From: JALXDT01 sp964634755
GTDB taxonomy: Bacteria; Acidobacteriota; Aminicenantia; JAMOAD01
Assembly (NCBI GenBank): GCA_964634755.1
Contig: CAZWJH010000002.1
Span: forward strand, 1 to 64,000
Length of the DNA: 64,000 nt
Direction of reading: 5' to 3'
A model generated the notes under the pieces. That model was not told the origin of the DNA. It searched no databases and was given only the letters and a program-made list of their open reading frames with translations. Below, piece by piece: positions 37,488 to 45,870 of this stretch (positions are counted from its first letter, which is position 1; each line of letters starts with the position of its first letter). Position numbers and translations under genes: made by a program.

Positions 37488-38774
37488 ATGAGAAAAATTT
37501 TAACAATTATAATTTTAAGCTTTGCACTTATTTTATCCTTTTCTTCACTTTTTGCTCAAGGGAAAATAGGAATTACAATAAAAAAAGGTGTTCCTGCCAT
37601 AAGTGTTGCTGTCCCAAAGCCAGTTTTTAAGACTCAGGACACGGAAGCAATAAAGATGGGGAATTATATAATAGGTGTTTTTAAATCTGATCTTGATTTT
37701 TCGCTTGTTTTTAGTAGGGTGCCTGATGGATTTTATTTTTATATAAGACCATTAAACCCTGATAGAATTTACTTTAAAGATTGGGAGTCAATAGGGGCTA
37801 AGATTTTAGTAGTAACAGAAGTCTCAAAAGATGACGAAGGGGAGATAGTTTACGGAATGAAAGTTTATGATGTTAAAACTCAAAGAATGATTTTTGGTAA
37901 GGCTTTCAGAGGGAAAAAGGGAAGTGAGAGGCTTATTGCGCACAAAGCTGCTGATCAAATGATGATTAACTTTGGGGAAAAACCGGTTTTTTCATCTAAA
38001 ATTGTTTTTGTATCAACAAGGGATGGAAACAAAGAAATCTATATGATGGATTATGATGGATACAATAAAACAAGACTTACCTACAATAAATACATAGATA
38101 TTCTCCCTTCTATTTCTCCTGATAAGACAAAAGTTGCCTATACATCTTACAGAAGCGGAAGGCCTGATCTCTATATACAATACCTTTATGAGGGAAGGCT
38201 TAAAAGAGTATCAAAGGGTGGTGTGAATTATGGAGGAAGATGGAGTTTTGACGGAAGATATTTTATCTTTACCTCATCAAGACAGGGGAATGCAGAAATC
38301 TATATTGCAGATGAAAATGGGGGCAATCAGAAAAGGGTAACATTTAACAGGTGGGTGGATTCATCTCCTGATCTTTCACCTTCTGGAACAGAGGTTGCTC
38401 TTACTTCAGACAGAAGCGGCTCTCCTCAGATTTATGTTATAAATAAGGATGGTACAAATATAAGAAGAATAACCTTTGAAGGCACTTATAATGATTCACC
38501 TTCATGGAGCCCTGATGGTGAAAATTTGCTCTTTGTTTCAAGAATTGAAGGTAGGTTTGACATTTATAAGTATAATTTCAGAACAAGGGCATATACAAAG
38601 CTAACATCAAGAGGAAGAAATGAAAATCCAAGCTGGAGTCCTGATGGAAGGCACATAGTATTTTCCTCAACGATTGGAGGTTCTCCTCAGATTTATGTAA
38701 TGGATTATAGAGGGTTGAGGGTCAAAAGATTAACGTACAAAGGTAAAAACACAATGCCTTTTTGGTCAAAATAA
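37488..38774 (+). CDS. tolB: Tol-Pal system beta-propeller protein TolB
   Basis: A 428-residue periplasmic protein. The signal peptide ends near LFAQG; the N-terminal TolB domain (about 25-160) contains FSLVFSRVPDGF, read as DLDFSLVFSR; the C-terminal six-bladed propeller has repeated blades such as FVSTRDGNKEIYMMDYDG and YTSYRSGRPDLYIQ. The start at 37488 is chosen because GGAGAT lies six bases upstream; the ATG four codons earlier is possible. TolB links the inner-membrane Tol motor to Pal and the outer membrane. No pal gene follows; the next gene is a glycosyltransferase. Confidence 0.93.
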   Translation: MRKILTIIILSFALILSFSSLFAQGKIGITIKKGVPAISVAVPKPVFKTQDTEAIKMGNYIIGVFKSDLDFSLVFSRVPDGFYFYIRPLNPDRIYFKDWESIGAKILVVTEVSKDDEGEIVYGMKVYDVKTQRMIFGKAFRGKKGSERLIAHKAADQMMINFGEKPVFSSKIVFVSTRDGNKEIYMMDYDGYNKTRLTYNKYIDILPSISPDKTKVAYTSYRSGRPDLYIQYLYEGRLKRVSKGGVNYGGRWSFDGRYFIFTSSRQGNAEIYIADENGGNQKRVTFNRWVDSSPDLSPSGTEVALTSDRSGSPQIYVINKDGTNIRRITFEGTYNDSPSWSPDGENLLFVSRIEGRFDIYKYNFRTRAYTKLTSRGRNENPSWSPDGRHIVFSSTIGGSPQIYVMDYRGLRVKRLTYKGKNTMPFWSK

Positions 38775-39538
38775 TGGAGATAAGCTTTTGCATAATTACT
38801 TTAAATGAAGAAGATAATATTGAAAAATTGATAAGAAACATAAAACAGATTGCTGATGAAATAATCATAGTTGACTGCGGTTCTGATGATAAAACTGTTG
38901 AAATTGCAAAGAGTTTGGGGGCAAAAGTAATTTTTAATGAGTGGAAAGATTATTCAACACAGAAGAATTTGGCAATTTCAAAAGCTTCAAAAGATTGGGT
39001 TTTTGTACTTGATGCGGATGAGAGATTGTCAGATAAGTTAAAAGAAAATATTTTGTCCGTAAAAGAAAGAGAAACTCATGGTATAGATGGATTTTTAATA
39101 AATAGAAAAACTTTTTATCTTGGGAAATTTATTAATCATTCGGGATGGTATCCTGATACAAAAGTAAGACTTTTTAAAAAAAGGTACGGGAGTTTTTACG
39201 GCAAGTATGTTCACGAGGGCTTTGAATTTAATGGCAAGGCAAAAAAACTTAAAGGGGATGTGCTTCACTATTCTTACAAAAATATTGGTGATCACATGGA
39301 AAGAATTAGAAAATATTCATGTCTTTCTGCCAAAAGAATGAAATCCGAGGGGAAGAATTTCTCATTTGTTAAACTTCTTTTTAGTCCTCTTTTCGGCTTC
39401 ATAAAGCACTATTTTTTAAAATTAGGTTTTTTGGATGGTTTTAGAGGCTTTGTTATCTCAGTTTTAACATCTTACTATGTCTTTTTAAAATACCTTTTTT
39501 TATGGGAAATTGAGAGAAATGAAAATACTTCATGTTGA
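38774..39538 (+). CDS. Glycosyltransferase family 2 (WaaE/KdtX-like)
   Basis: A 254-residue GT-A enzyme. The N-terminal nucleotide-sugar domain reads EISFCIITLNEEDNIEKL, the metal-binding region contains VLDADERLS (about 81-89), and an LPS-core type segment YVHEGFEF and LHYSYKN follows. The C-terminus (about 200-245) is hydrophobic and may associate with the membrane. WaaE-like enzymes add a sugar to the lipopolysaccharide core. The start overlaps the tolB stop by one base (TAATG). Its last 20 bases overlap the start of the next glycosyltransferase, at the edge of a scaffold gap. Confidence 0.88.
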   Translation: MEISFCIITLNEEDNIEKLIRNIKQIADEIIIVDCGSDDKTVEIAKSLGAKVIFNEWKDYSTQKNLAISKASKDWVFVLDADERLSDKLKENILSVKERETHGIDGFLINRKTFYLGKFINHSGWYPDTKVRLFKKRYGSFYGKYVHEGFEFNGKAKKLKGDVLHYSYKNIGDHMERIRKYSCLSAKRMKSEGKNFSFVKLLFSPLFGFIKHYFLKLGFLDGFRGFVISVLTSYYVFLKYLFLWEIERNENTSC

Positions 39539-39568
39539 TGCCGGAAATGAATGGAGAGGTGGCCAACG
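39514..39568 (+). repeat. 55-base direct repeat, left copy at the scaffold gap
   Basis: These 55 bases are identical to 39669-39723, the first bases after the run of N. They contain the end of the GT2 gene and the start of the next gene (ATG at 39519). The exact identity at both contig ends points to an unmerged assembly overlap. Confidence 0.95.
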
Positions 39569-39668
39569 NNNNNNNNNNNNNNNNNNNNNNNNNNNNNNNN
39601 NNNNNNNNNNNNNNNNNNNNNNNNNNNNNNNNNNNNNNNNNNNNNNNNNNNNNNNNNNNNNNNNNNNN
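39569..39668. other. Run of 100 N, scaffold gap
   Basis: Exactly 100 unknown bases, a customary placeholder length. Because both sides share the same 55 bases, the real distance is probably negative (contigs overlap) and no sequence is missing. Confidence 0.97.
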
Positions 39669-39723
39669 GAGAAATGAAAATACTTCATGTTGATGCCGGA
39701 AATGAATGGAGAGGTGGCCAACG
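39669..39723 (+). repeat. 55-base direct repeat, right copy at the scaffold gap
   Basis: Identical to 39514-39568. It includes the intact start of the following glycosyltransferase gene at 39674. Confidence 0.95.
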
Positions 39724-40735
39724 ACAGCTTTACTATCTTTCAAAGGGGCTTTCAGAAGAGGGGATAGAGCAATTTGCTCTTATTTCTAATGATAAATTGG
39801 AACAAAAATTAAAATCTATTGGTATTATTACATACAAGTGGAAGTATAGATTTGAATTTCATTATGGTTTTTTTAGGTATTTCTCTATTTTAAGAAAAAT
39901 AAAACCTGATGTTGTACACTTTCATGACTCGAGATCCCTTTCTCTTTCTATTTTTACAAAACTACCTACAATTGTAACAAGAAGAGTGGATTTCGAGCTT
40001 AAAAGCTCTCTTTCAAAGATAAAGTATAAGAGAACGGATATTATAGTTGGAGTTTCAAAAAGGATTAATAAAATATTAAAAAAAAGCGGAATTGATAAAA
40101 CAGAGCTCATATATGATGGGATTGATCCTGATGAGCTTAAGACAGATTCGGATAAAAAAACATGCAGAAAAAAGTTTTCTTTTGGAAAACCCCCTGTTTT
40201 TATAAATGTGGCAGCTCTTGTTGATCACAAGGGACATATATATCTTTTAAAAGCTCTTAAAATATTAAAAGACAGAGGAATTACCCCTGAAGTTCACATT
40301 GCGGGTGATGGAAATTTAAAGGAAAAAATTTTAAATTATAAAAAAGAGGAAAAACTTGAAAATGTAATTTTTCATGGTTTTGTTGAAAATATAGCTGAAT
40401 TTTTAAAAGCAGGAGATTTTTTTATTATTACCTCCCATCTTGAGGGTTTATGTTCATCCATTATGGATGCAATGGCTCTTAAAATACCTGTAATTGCAAC
40501 AAGAGCGGGAGGTATCCCTGAATTGGTGGGAGATACGGCTCTTCTTGCTGAGAATAAAAACTCACAATCAGTTGCTGATAAAATTATATTTGCCCTTGAA
40601 AATCCTGAAAAAATGGAAGAATTATCAGAAAAAGCTTACGAAAGATTTTTGAAGAATTTTACATACAAAATAATGACTCAAAAATACATAAAACTCTATG
40701 AGAAGCTTATTAATAACAAAATATATTCAATTTAA
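39674..40735 (+). CDS. Glycosyltransferase family 4
   Basis: A 353-residue GT-B enzyme starting MKILHVDAGNEWRGGQRQLYYL (the glycine-rich GGQ motif is typical of the family N-terminus). The C-terminal nucleotide-sugar domain has IAGDGNLKEKI, FHGFVENIAEFLKAGDFF and TSHLEGLCSSIMDAMALKIP with its E-x7-like acidic pair. It probably acts in LPS-core or polysaccharide synthesis with the GT2 neighbour. If the contig overlap is collapsed, it starts 20 bases inside the end of that gene. It is the last gene of the tol operon before a 540-base non-coding stretch. Confidence 0.9.
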   Translation: MKILHVDAGNEWRGGQRQLYYLSKGLSEEGIEQFALISNDKLEQKLKSIGIITYKWKYRFEFHYGFFRYFSILRKIKPDVVHFHDSRSLSLSIFTKLPTIVTRRVDFELKSSLSKIKYKRTDIIVGVSKRINKILKKSGIDKTELIYDGIDPDELKTDSDKKTCRKKFSFGKPPVFINVAALVDHKGHIYLLKALKILKDRGITPEVHIAGDGNLKEKILNYKKEEKLENVIFHGFVENIAEFLKAGDFFIITSHLEGLCSSIMDAMALKIPVIATRAGGIPELVGDTALLAENKNSQSVADKIIFALENPEKMEELSEKAYERFLKNFTYKIMTQKYIKLYEKLINNKIYSI

Positions 40736-40994
40736 GTTAATGAATATTTTAAAAGTACTCAATGTCAATTAATGCAATTTCATATCCAACGATTCTAAAA
40801 CTCACAGTTATCAGTATTGACCATTTATCTTTGAATTTTTCCTTTTGTAAAGAAGATATTTTAAAAAATTCAAGGTTAGCGAAGCTGAACAGCCGTTCCA
40901 GCTTCCAAGCTGATTTTGGTGTGTTTTGCTGTTTGTATGGCGGATTTTTTACGAAAACAAAATAGTAGTAAATATATAATTCACGGTAGATATG

Positions 40995-41007
40995 CCCAAT
41001 TTGGGCG
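40995..41007. repeat. Short perfect palindrome
   Basis: GCCCAA-T-TTGGGC: a 6-base perfect stem around one T, in the GC-rich part of the intergenic stretch. Confidence 0.7.
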
Positions 41008-41049
41008 TCTTTACACCGATTGGCGGGGAGTAATGGGTTAAATCTTCCC

Positions 41050-41077
41050 GTAGAGCCCTTGCACGCAAGGGCTCTAC
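41050..41077. repeat. 12-base perfect hairpin, REP/MITE-like
   Basis: Arms 41050-41061 and 41066-41077 (GTAGAGCCCTTG and its exact complement) with loop CACG. No T run follows, so it is not an intrinsic terminator. The GTAGAG...CTCTAC ends recall interspersed palindromes known in other bacteria; whether copies exist elsewhere in this genome cannot be seen here. Confidence 0.7.
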
Positions 41078-41273
41078 ACACAATAGATGGTGCAAAAAAC
41101 AAAAAAATTATAGGTGGGACTCAATTCTTGCGAATCAATCCAATGCAAAATAGTAAAATATATAATAGAAAAATTTGTAGATACGCACAATCCATATCTC
41201 TCAATAAGTTTTATATTTTTCGGGCATTTTATTAAAATCATAAAATTTCATTAAGTAAAATCCTAAAAATTAT

Positions 41274-42423
41274 ATGATTATGTTAGATTTTATTATGAAG
41301 ATAAAAAGATGGTATGATTTGAACGATTATTTGGAGAAAGGAAAAACCCTCGTAATCTATGGTCCAAGTCAGGTCGGCAAAACCACTCTTTTAAAAGATT
41401 TTTTGGAAAAATCAAATACGAATTACAGATATGACATAGGCGAAAATATATTTATTAGAGAAATATTATCATCAGGGGATTTAAAAAAAAATTAAAGAAT
41501 AGGTAAGTGATTATGATTTAATTGCGATTGATGAAGCTCAAAAAATTCCGAATATTGGTGAAGGTTTTAAGATAATAAATGATGTTTTTTCGGATAAATA
41601 TGTAATTGCAACAGGCTCATCATCTTTTGATTTGTTTGACAGGGTTGGAGAATCGCTTACAGGTGGAAAGACAGTTCTTAAACTTTTTCCTGTATCTTTT
41701 ATTGAGCTTTTTAGACATTGCCCCAAAATTGAGATAAAAGAGAGACTTAGGGATTATCTTATATACGGATTATATCCCGAAGTGGTATCTGTTAAAAATG
41801 TTAAGAAAAAAACGAGAATTTTGAGGGAGGTAGCGGAATCATATCTTTTAAAAGATGTTTTGGCTTATGAAGGAATAATGAAGTCAAATGTAACAACAAA
41901 ACTTTTAAGGCTTCTTGCTTTTCAGGTTGGAAATGAAGTTTCTTTTAATGAGATAGGGGAAAAACTTGGGCTGAATTACAAAACGGTTGAAAGATATATT
42001 GATGTTCTTGAAAAATCATTTGTGATTTTTTCACTTTCTGGTTACAGCAGAAATCTTAGAAAAGAGATAACAAAAAAGAAAAAGTATTATTTTTATGATA
42101 CTGGAATAAGAAATGCGATAATTTCAAACTTTAATCCACCCGAATTGAGAGATGATACGGGACAGTTGTGGGAAAACCTTGTAATTGTTGAAAGGATGAA
42201 AATAATTGAATATAAAGAGATTTATTCAAACCTTTTTTTCTGGAGAACATGGAATAAACAGGAGATAGATCTTATTGAAGAAAGAAGTGGCAAACTTTTT
42301 GCTTATGAGATAAAATGAAAAGCACAAAGGAAAATAAAACCACCATCTGAGTGAATAAAGAATTATACTGAATCAGAATTTAGTGTGATAACTTCTGATA
42401 ATTTTCTTGAATTTTTCAAATAA
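41274..42423 (+). pseudogene. Decayed AAA_14/DUF4143 ATPase
   Basis: The start encodes RWYDLNDYLEKGKTLVIYGP and Walker A GPSQVGKTT, typical of AAA_14/DUF4143 proteins. The frame is lost in a nine-A run (41483-41491); one A fewer would restore reading into the continuing frame. That frame carries the Walker B-like LIAIDEAQKI, FPVSFIELF and the C-terminal DUF4143 domain to about 42315. It contains a TAG at 41500 and TGA at 42316 and 42352, the last two at positions where the family usually has Trp after EIK and before IK. Reading on past these gives a sensible C-terminus ending LEFFK at the TAA 42421. Four lesions indicate a dead gene. An alternative start is the ATG at 41295. Confidence 0.85.
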
Positions 42424-42506
42424 AACATAAAATTGGATAATAGAGGTGGTAATTCTTTTACCTTTTTGATTTTTTTTCTTAACTCCCCTTCGGCAAAGAT
42501 GCCTCC

Positions 42507-42535
42507 TTTACAAACACTGCTATTTTAAATAAAAT
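42507..42535 (+). promoter_or_regulatory. Promoter for prfB
   Basis: TTTACA at 42507-42512, a 17-base spacer and TAAAAT at 42530-42535; the -10 box ends five bases before the prfB ATG, again implying a near-leaderless transcript. Confidence 0.45.
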
Positions 42536-42540
42536 ACAGG

Positions 42541-43647
42541 ATGGAAGTAAAAGATAAAACAAAGGTCTTACAGGATTTTAAACAAAAGCTTGAAAGGATT
42601 TCCGCGTATCTTGAGCTTGACAAAAAAAGAAAAAGATTGGAGGAGATAGAAAAAGAGCTTCAGAATCCTGAGCTCTGGAATGATAGAAAAAAATCAATTA
42701 AGCTTTCAAAAGAAAAAAGTCTAATTGAAAAAGATATTAAACTTTTTGAAGAACTTAAAGAGCTTTACAATGAGGTTGAAGTTTTGGTAGAGCTTGAAGA
42801 GGAGGGAGAGGATATAGAAGCTGAATTTCAAAAGATTTATGAAAAGTTTGAAGAGGATTATAAAAAGGCTGAGCTTTTTTCTGTTTTTAAAGCAGAGGAG
42901 GATAAAAATCATGCGTACCTTACAATTCATCCGGGAGCCGGGGGCACAGAATCTCAGGATTGGGCTGAAATGCTTTTAAGAATGTATTTAAGGTGGGCTG
43001 AAAGGAAAAATTTTAAGGCTGAGATTGTTGAAATACAGCCGGGAGATGAGGCAGGTATTAAAAGTGCAACGGTTAGAGTTGAGGGAGAGTATGCTTACGG
43101 ATTTTTAAAAACAGAAACAGGAATACACAGACTAATTAGAATATCCCCATTTGATGCGAACAAGAGAAGGCATACCTCCTTTGTGGCAATTTTCGTATAC
43201 TCGGAAGCTGATGATTCAATAGAAATTGAAATAAATGAAAAGGATTTGAGAATAGATACTTTCAGGGCGTCGGGACATGGGGGGCAGCATGTTAACAAAA
43301 CTGATTCTGCAGTTAGAATAACTCATATACCGACAGGAATTGTTGCAACATGCCAGAGTGATAGATCACAGCATAAAAACAAAGCTATTGCAATGAAGCT
43401 ATTGAAAGCAAAGCTTTATGAACTTGAGCTGAAAAAGAGAGAAGAGGAAAGGAGTAAGCTTGAACAGAGTAAGAGTGATATTTCTTGGGGTAATCAGATA
43501 AGGACCTATACTCTTCATCCTTTTAAATTGATAAAAGATCATAGAACAGGGGTTGAGATAGGGGACACACAAAGGGTTTTGGATGGGGATATAGATGATT
43601 TTATCTATGCAGCCCTTATGAAAGGAGTTGGCAGAAAGAAGAAATGA
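42541..43647 (+). CDS. prfB: Peptide chain release factor 2
   Basis: A 368-residue class I release factor. The N-terminal helical domain includes YLELDKKRKRLEEIEKEL. The RF2-specific tripeptide SPF occurs in RISPFDANKRRHTSF, and the catalytic GGQ is in SGHGGQHVNKTDSAV (about residue 245). RF2 reads UAA and UGA. Unlike most prfB genes there is no internal in-frame UGA and no frameshift: the site reads TAT CTT GAG C (from 42607) where the usual slippery site reads TAT CTT TGA C, and no AGGGGG stimulator is present. Autoregulation by frameshifting is therefore lost. It overlaps the next gene by four bases. Confidence 0.95.
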   Translation: MEVKDKTKVLQDFKQKLERISAYLELDKKRKRLEEIEKELQNPELWNDRKKSIKLSKEKSLIEKDIKLFEELKELYNEVEVLVELEEEGEDIEAEFQKIYEKFEEDYKKAELFSVFKAEEDKNHAYLTIHPGAGGTESQDWAEMLLRMYLRWAERKNFKAEIVEIQPGDEAGIKSATVRVEGEYAYGFLKTETGIHRLIRISPFDANKRRHTSFVAIFVYSEADDSIEIEINEKDLRIDTFRASGHGGQHVNKTDSAVRITHIPTGIVATCQSDRSQHKNKAIAMKLLKAKLYELELKKREEERSKLEQSKSDISWGNQIRTYTLHPFKLIKDHRTGVEIGDTQRVLDGDIDDFIYAALMKGVGRKKK

Positions 43648-45236
43648 AAGCAATGATTCTTGCTGCCGGCTTAGGCACAAGATTAAAGAAAATAACGGAA
43701 AAAACACCAAAACCATTGATAAAAATAGGAAAAGGTAAGAGAATAATTGATCCAGTTGTTGATAATCTTTTGAAGGCTGGTATAAAAGAAATTGCTGTTA
43801 ATTTGCATTATAAAGGGGAGCTTATAGAGGATTATCTTAGAAAAAAATATGAGTCAATAGAGTGGAAATTTTTTTATGAGAAAAAGATTTTGGGAACAGG
43901 GGGAGGAGTTTTAAATGCAAGAAGTTTTTTGGAAAGAGAGGATGATTTTGTATTGACAAATTCTGATATTTTAACATTCGTAAATCTTAATGAATTAATA
44001 GGAATTCACAAAGAATCCGATGCTTTGGCTTCACTTGTTGTTTTTGAAAATCCGGAGGATCCAAGACCTGTTTTTTATGATAGAAAAAAGGGGAAAGTAA
44101 TCTCTTTTAGAAAAGATAAAAAGTTAGAAAATTTTTTAAGGGGTACTTTTACAGGAATTCACATAATAAGCGGAAAAATTTTTAAATTTATGGAAAACCT
44201 GAGCAATTTTTTTAGCATAATTACAATCTACGAAAAAATAATAAAAGCAGGAGAAAAAGTTGGGGCAATAGAGATAGATGATTATTGGAAGGATGTGGGT
44301 ACAATAAACTCTTTAAGAGAAGGCAGGGAGGATTTTAGAGTATTTTCATTTGTTGAGAATGAGTTAGGGGAGAAAATTTTAAAGGTAAAGAGAACATTTA
44401 AGGGAGGTTCTGGTAAAAAGATTTTTAGAATTGAAACGAATGGTGTTTCAAGGATTGCAATAATTTCAAGTAAAGAGGAAATTAAAAGCCTGAATTCTCT
44501 TTCAAGATTTTTTTATGATAAAAAGTTTCCTATTCCATACATTATAAAATCTGATAAAAAATGGCTTTTAATGGAAGACGGAGGTAAAAAGTCTCTTCTT
44601 GATATAGTAAAAGAAGAGGAAATTTTTCCTTTAGAGTTTTATAAAAAGGCGATAGATTACCTCGAAGAGCTTGCCCATGTGGATATTAACTCCTTTCCGA
44701 AAAATGCACTTTTTCAGAGAGCTTATTTTGATCTTGGGAACATAATATTTGATCTAAAATATTTTAACAGGTATTATTATAAAAACAGATTAAATGATTC
44801 TGAAATTGAAAAAATAGCAAAGGATATTTATTCCCATCTTAAAAAGCATCCTCTTTCAATAATGCATAGGGATTATCAATCCACTAATATTTTAATTAAC
44901 AATAATAGAGAAATTAGAATAATAGATTATCAAACTATGAGGATAGGATTTTCTGTTTATGATCTTGCATCTTTAATTTTTGACTCTTATATTCCCTTTG
45001 ATGAAAAAATAATTGAATATTTGAAAAACTATTTTTTTAGCTTGGAAACTTTTAAAAATTATGATAAAGAAGTTTTTTGGACAGCAGCATTAATGAGAGG
45101 GCTACAGAATTTAGGGGCTTTCGGTAATTTGGGAAGAAAAAATGAATTTTTCAAATCAAAAATTCCCGAGGCTGAAAAGAGGTTGAAGTTTATTTTAAAA
45201 AGAGTAAAAATTGAATTGTCTATAGATATCTTTTAA
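43644..45236 (+). CDS. MurU-AmgK fusion: sugar-1-phosphate nucleotidyltransferase plus sugar kinase
   Basis: A 530-residue two-domain protein. Residues about 1-230 form a nucleotidyltransferase domain with AAGLGTRLKKITEKTPKPL, LTNSDIL and the DYWKDVGT C-terminal motif, closest to MurU (MurNAc-1-phosphate uridylyltransferase). Residues about 240-530 form an aminoglycoside-phosphotransferase-type kinase with IMHRDYQSTNILI (catalytic Asp, about 407) and IIDYQTMRIG, like AmgK, the anomeric MurNAc/GlcNAc kinase. In Pseudomonas these two separate enzymes recycle cell-wall sugars to UDP-MurNAc. The fusion would pass the sugar phosphate between domains. Specificity is inferred from domain pairing. 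Confidence 0.82.
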   Translation: MKAMILAAGLGTRLKKITEKTPKPLIKIGKGKRIIDPVVDNLLKAGIKEIAVNLHYKGELIEDYLRKKYESIEWKFFYEKKILGTGGGVLNARSFLEREDDFVLTNSDILTFVNLNELIGIHKESDALASLVVFENPEDPRPVFYDRKKGKVISFRKDKKLENFLRGTFTGIHIISGKIFKFMENLSNFFSIITIYEKIIKAGEKVGAIEIDDYWKDVGTINSLREGREDFRVFSFVENELGEKILKVKRTFKGGSGKKIFRIETNGVSRIAIISSKEEIKSLNSLSRFFYDKKFPIPYIIKSDKKWLLMEDGGKKSLLDIVKEEEIFPLEFYKKAIDYLEELAHVDINSFPKNALFQRAYFDLGNIIFDLKYFNRYYYKNRLNDSEIEKIAKDIYSHLKKHPLSIMHRDYQSTNILINNNREIRIIDYQTMRIGFSVYDLASLIFDSYIPFDEKIIEYLKNYFFSLETFKNYDKEVFWTAALMRGLQNLGAFGNLGRKNEFFKSKIPEAEKRLKFILKRVKIELSIDIF

Positions 45237-45261
45237 CTTTTTAAAACTCAATATTGAAATC

Positions 45262-45290
45262 TTTACAAAAGTAAAAAGAGATGTTATTTT
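45262..45290 (+). promoter_or_regulatory. Promoter for the HD-domain gene
   Basis: TTTACA at 45262-45267, a 17-base spacer and TATTTT at 45285-45290, followed by a GGAGG before the ATG at 45313. Confidence 0.5.
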
Positions 45291-45312
45291 ATAGGACTTT
45301 TGGAGGTCTAAA

Positions 45313-45870
45313 ATGATGAATTACGAGGAAGCACTTAACCTTTTGAAAAAGTATATGAAAAACAAGAACCTTATTAAACATTGTATAGCAGTTGGTGCTT
45401 GTATGGAGGGCCTTGCAAAAAGATTCGGAGAGGATGAAAAAAAGTGGAAAATTGCAGGGCTTTTGCATGATATTGATTATGAAATGGTGAAGGATAATTT
45501 TGATGAACATGGACTTAAAGGTGCTGAAATATTAAAAGGGGAAGGCATTGACGATGAAGAGATTTTAAATGCAATAAGAAGGCATCCGGGACATCCGGGC
45601 TATGAACCTTCCGAAAAAATTGATTGGGCTCTTTATTCAGCTGATCCTCTTACAGGTTTAATTGTTGCGGCAACTTTAATGCATCCTTCTAAAAAATTGA
45701 AAGAAGTTGATTTAAGATTTGTTAAAAAGAGATTTAAAGAGAAAAGGTTTGCAGCAGGTGCAAACAGGGAGCAAATAAAACAATGTGAAAAGCTTGGTCT
45801 TGAGCTTGATGAGTTCATAGAAATATGTTTAAAATCAATGCAGGGAGTATCGGATGAGCTTGGATTATAA
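45313..45870 (+). CDS. HD-domain (HDIG-type) hydrolase
   Basis: A 185-residue protein. The HD signature is NLIKHCIAVGACMEGLA (first His) followed by WKIAGLLHDIDYE (HD doublet, about 54-66), then DEHGLKGAEIL and IRRHPG. Such small HDIG proteins are metal-dependent phosphohydrolases of nucleotides or similar compounds; the substrate is unknown. GGAGG precedes the ATG; a second ATG follows immediately. It overlaps the next gene by 17 bases. Confidence 0.85.
   Translation: MMNYEEALNLLKKYMKNKNLIKHCIAVGACMEGLAKRFGEDEKKWKIAGLLHDIDYEMVKDNFDEHGLKGAEILKGEGIDDEEILNAIRRHPGHPGYEPSEKIDWALYSADPLTGLIVAATLMHPSKKLKEVDLRFVKKRFKEKRFAAGANREQIKQCEKLGLELDEFIEICLKSMQGVSDELGL

Larger units (their letters stand above)
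40736..41273. other. 538-base intergenic stretch with palindromes, no supported gene
   Basis: No convincing protein is seen. Frames of 60-117 codons on both strands lack ribosome sites and recognisable domains. The middle (about 40985-41085) is clearly more GC-rich than its surroundings and holds two perfect inverted repeats. The flanks are very AT-rich. It precedes a decayed gene, so it may be a remnant of an inserted or mobile segment. Confidence 0.6.

Noticed and set aside
39514..39723. Direct repeats as target-site duplication around an unknown insertion
   Set aside because: 55 bases is far longer than usual duplications, and the repeat abuts a 100-N placeholder exactly; an assembly overlap is simpler.
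39551..40735. A longer glycosyltransferase reading that starts before the N run
   Set aside because: It translates unknown bases and exists only because the gap length is arbitrary; the true start is the ATG at 39674.
41050..41077. Hairpin as an intrinsic terminator
   Set aside because: No T run follows on either strand.
40749..41102. A 117-codon minus-strand frame in the intergenic stretch
   Set aside because: No ribosome site, no recognisable domain, and it runs through the palindromes; likely chance.
40762..41235. Two short plus-strand frames (67 and 71 codons)
   Set aside because: Neither has a Shine-Dalgarno sequence nor family resemblance; composition is that of non-coding DNA.
42316..42354. 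UGA read as tryptophan
   Set aside because: UGA is the working stop in many genes here, including tight ATGA overlaps (2551, 12888, 22161, 43644); the same pseudogene also has a TAG and a frameshift.
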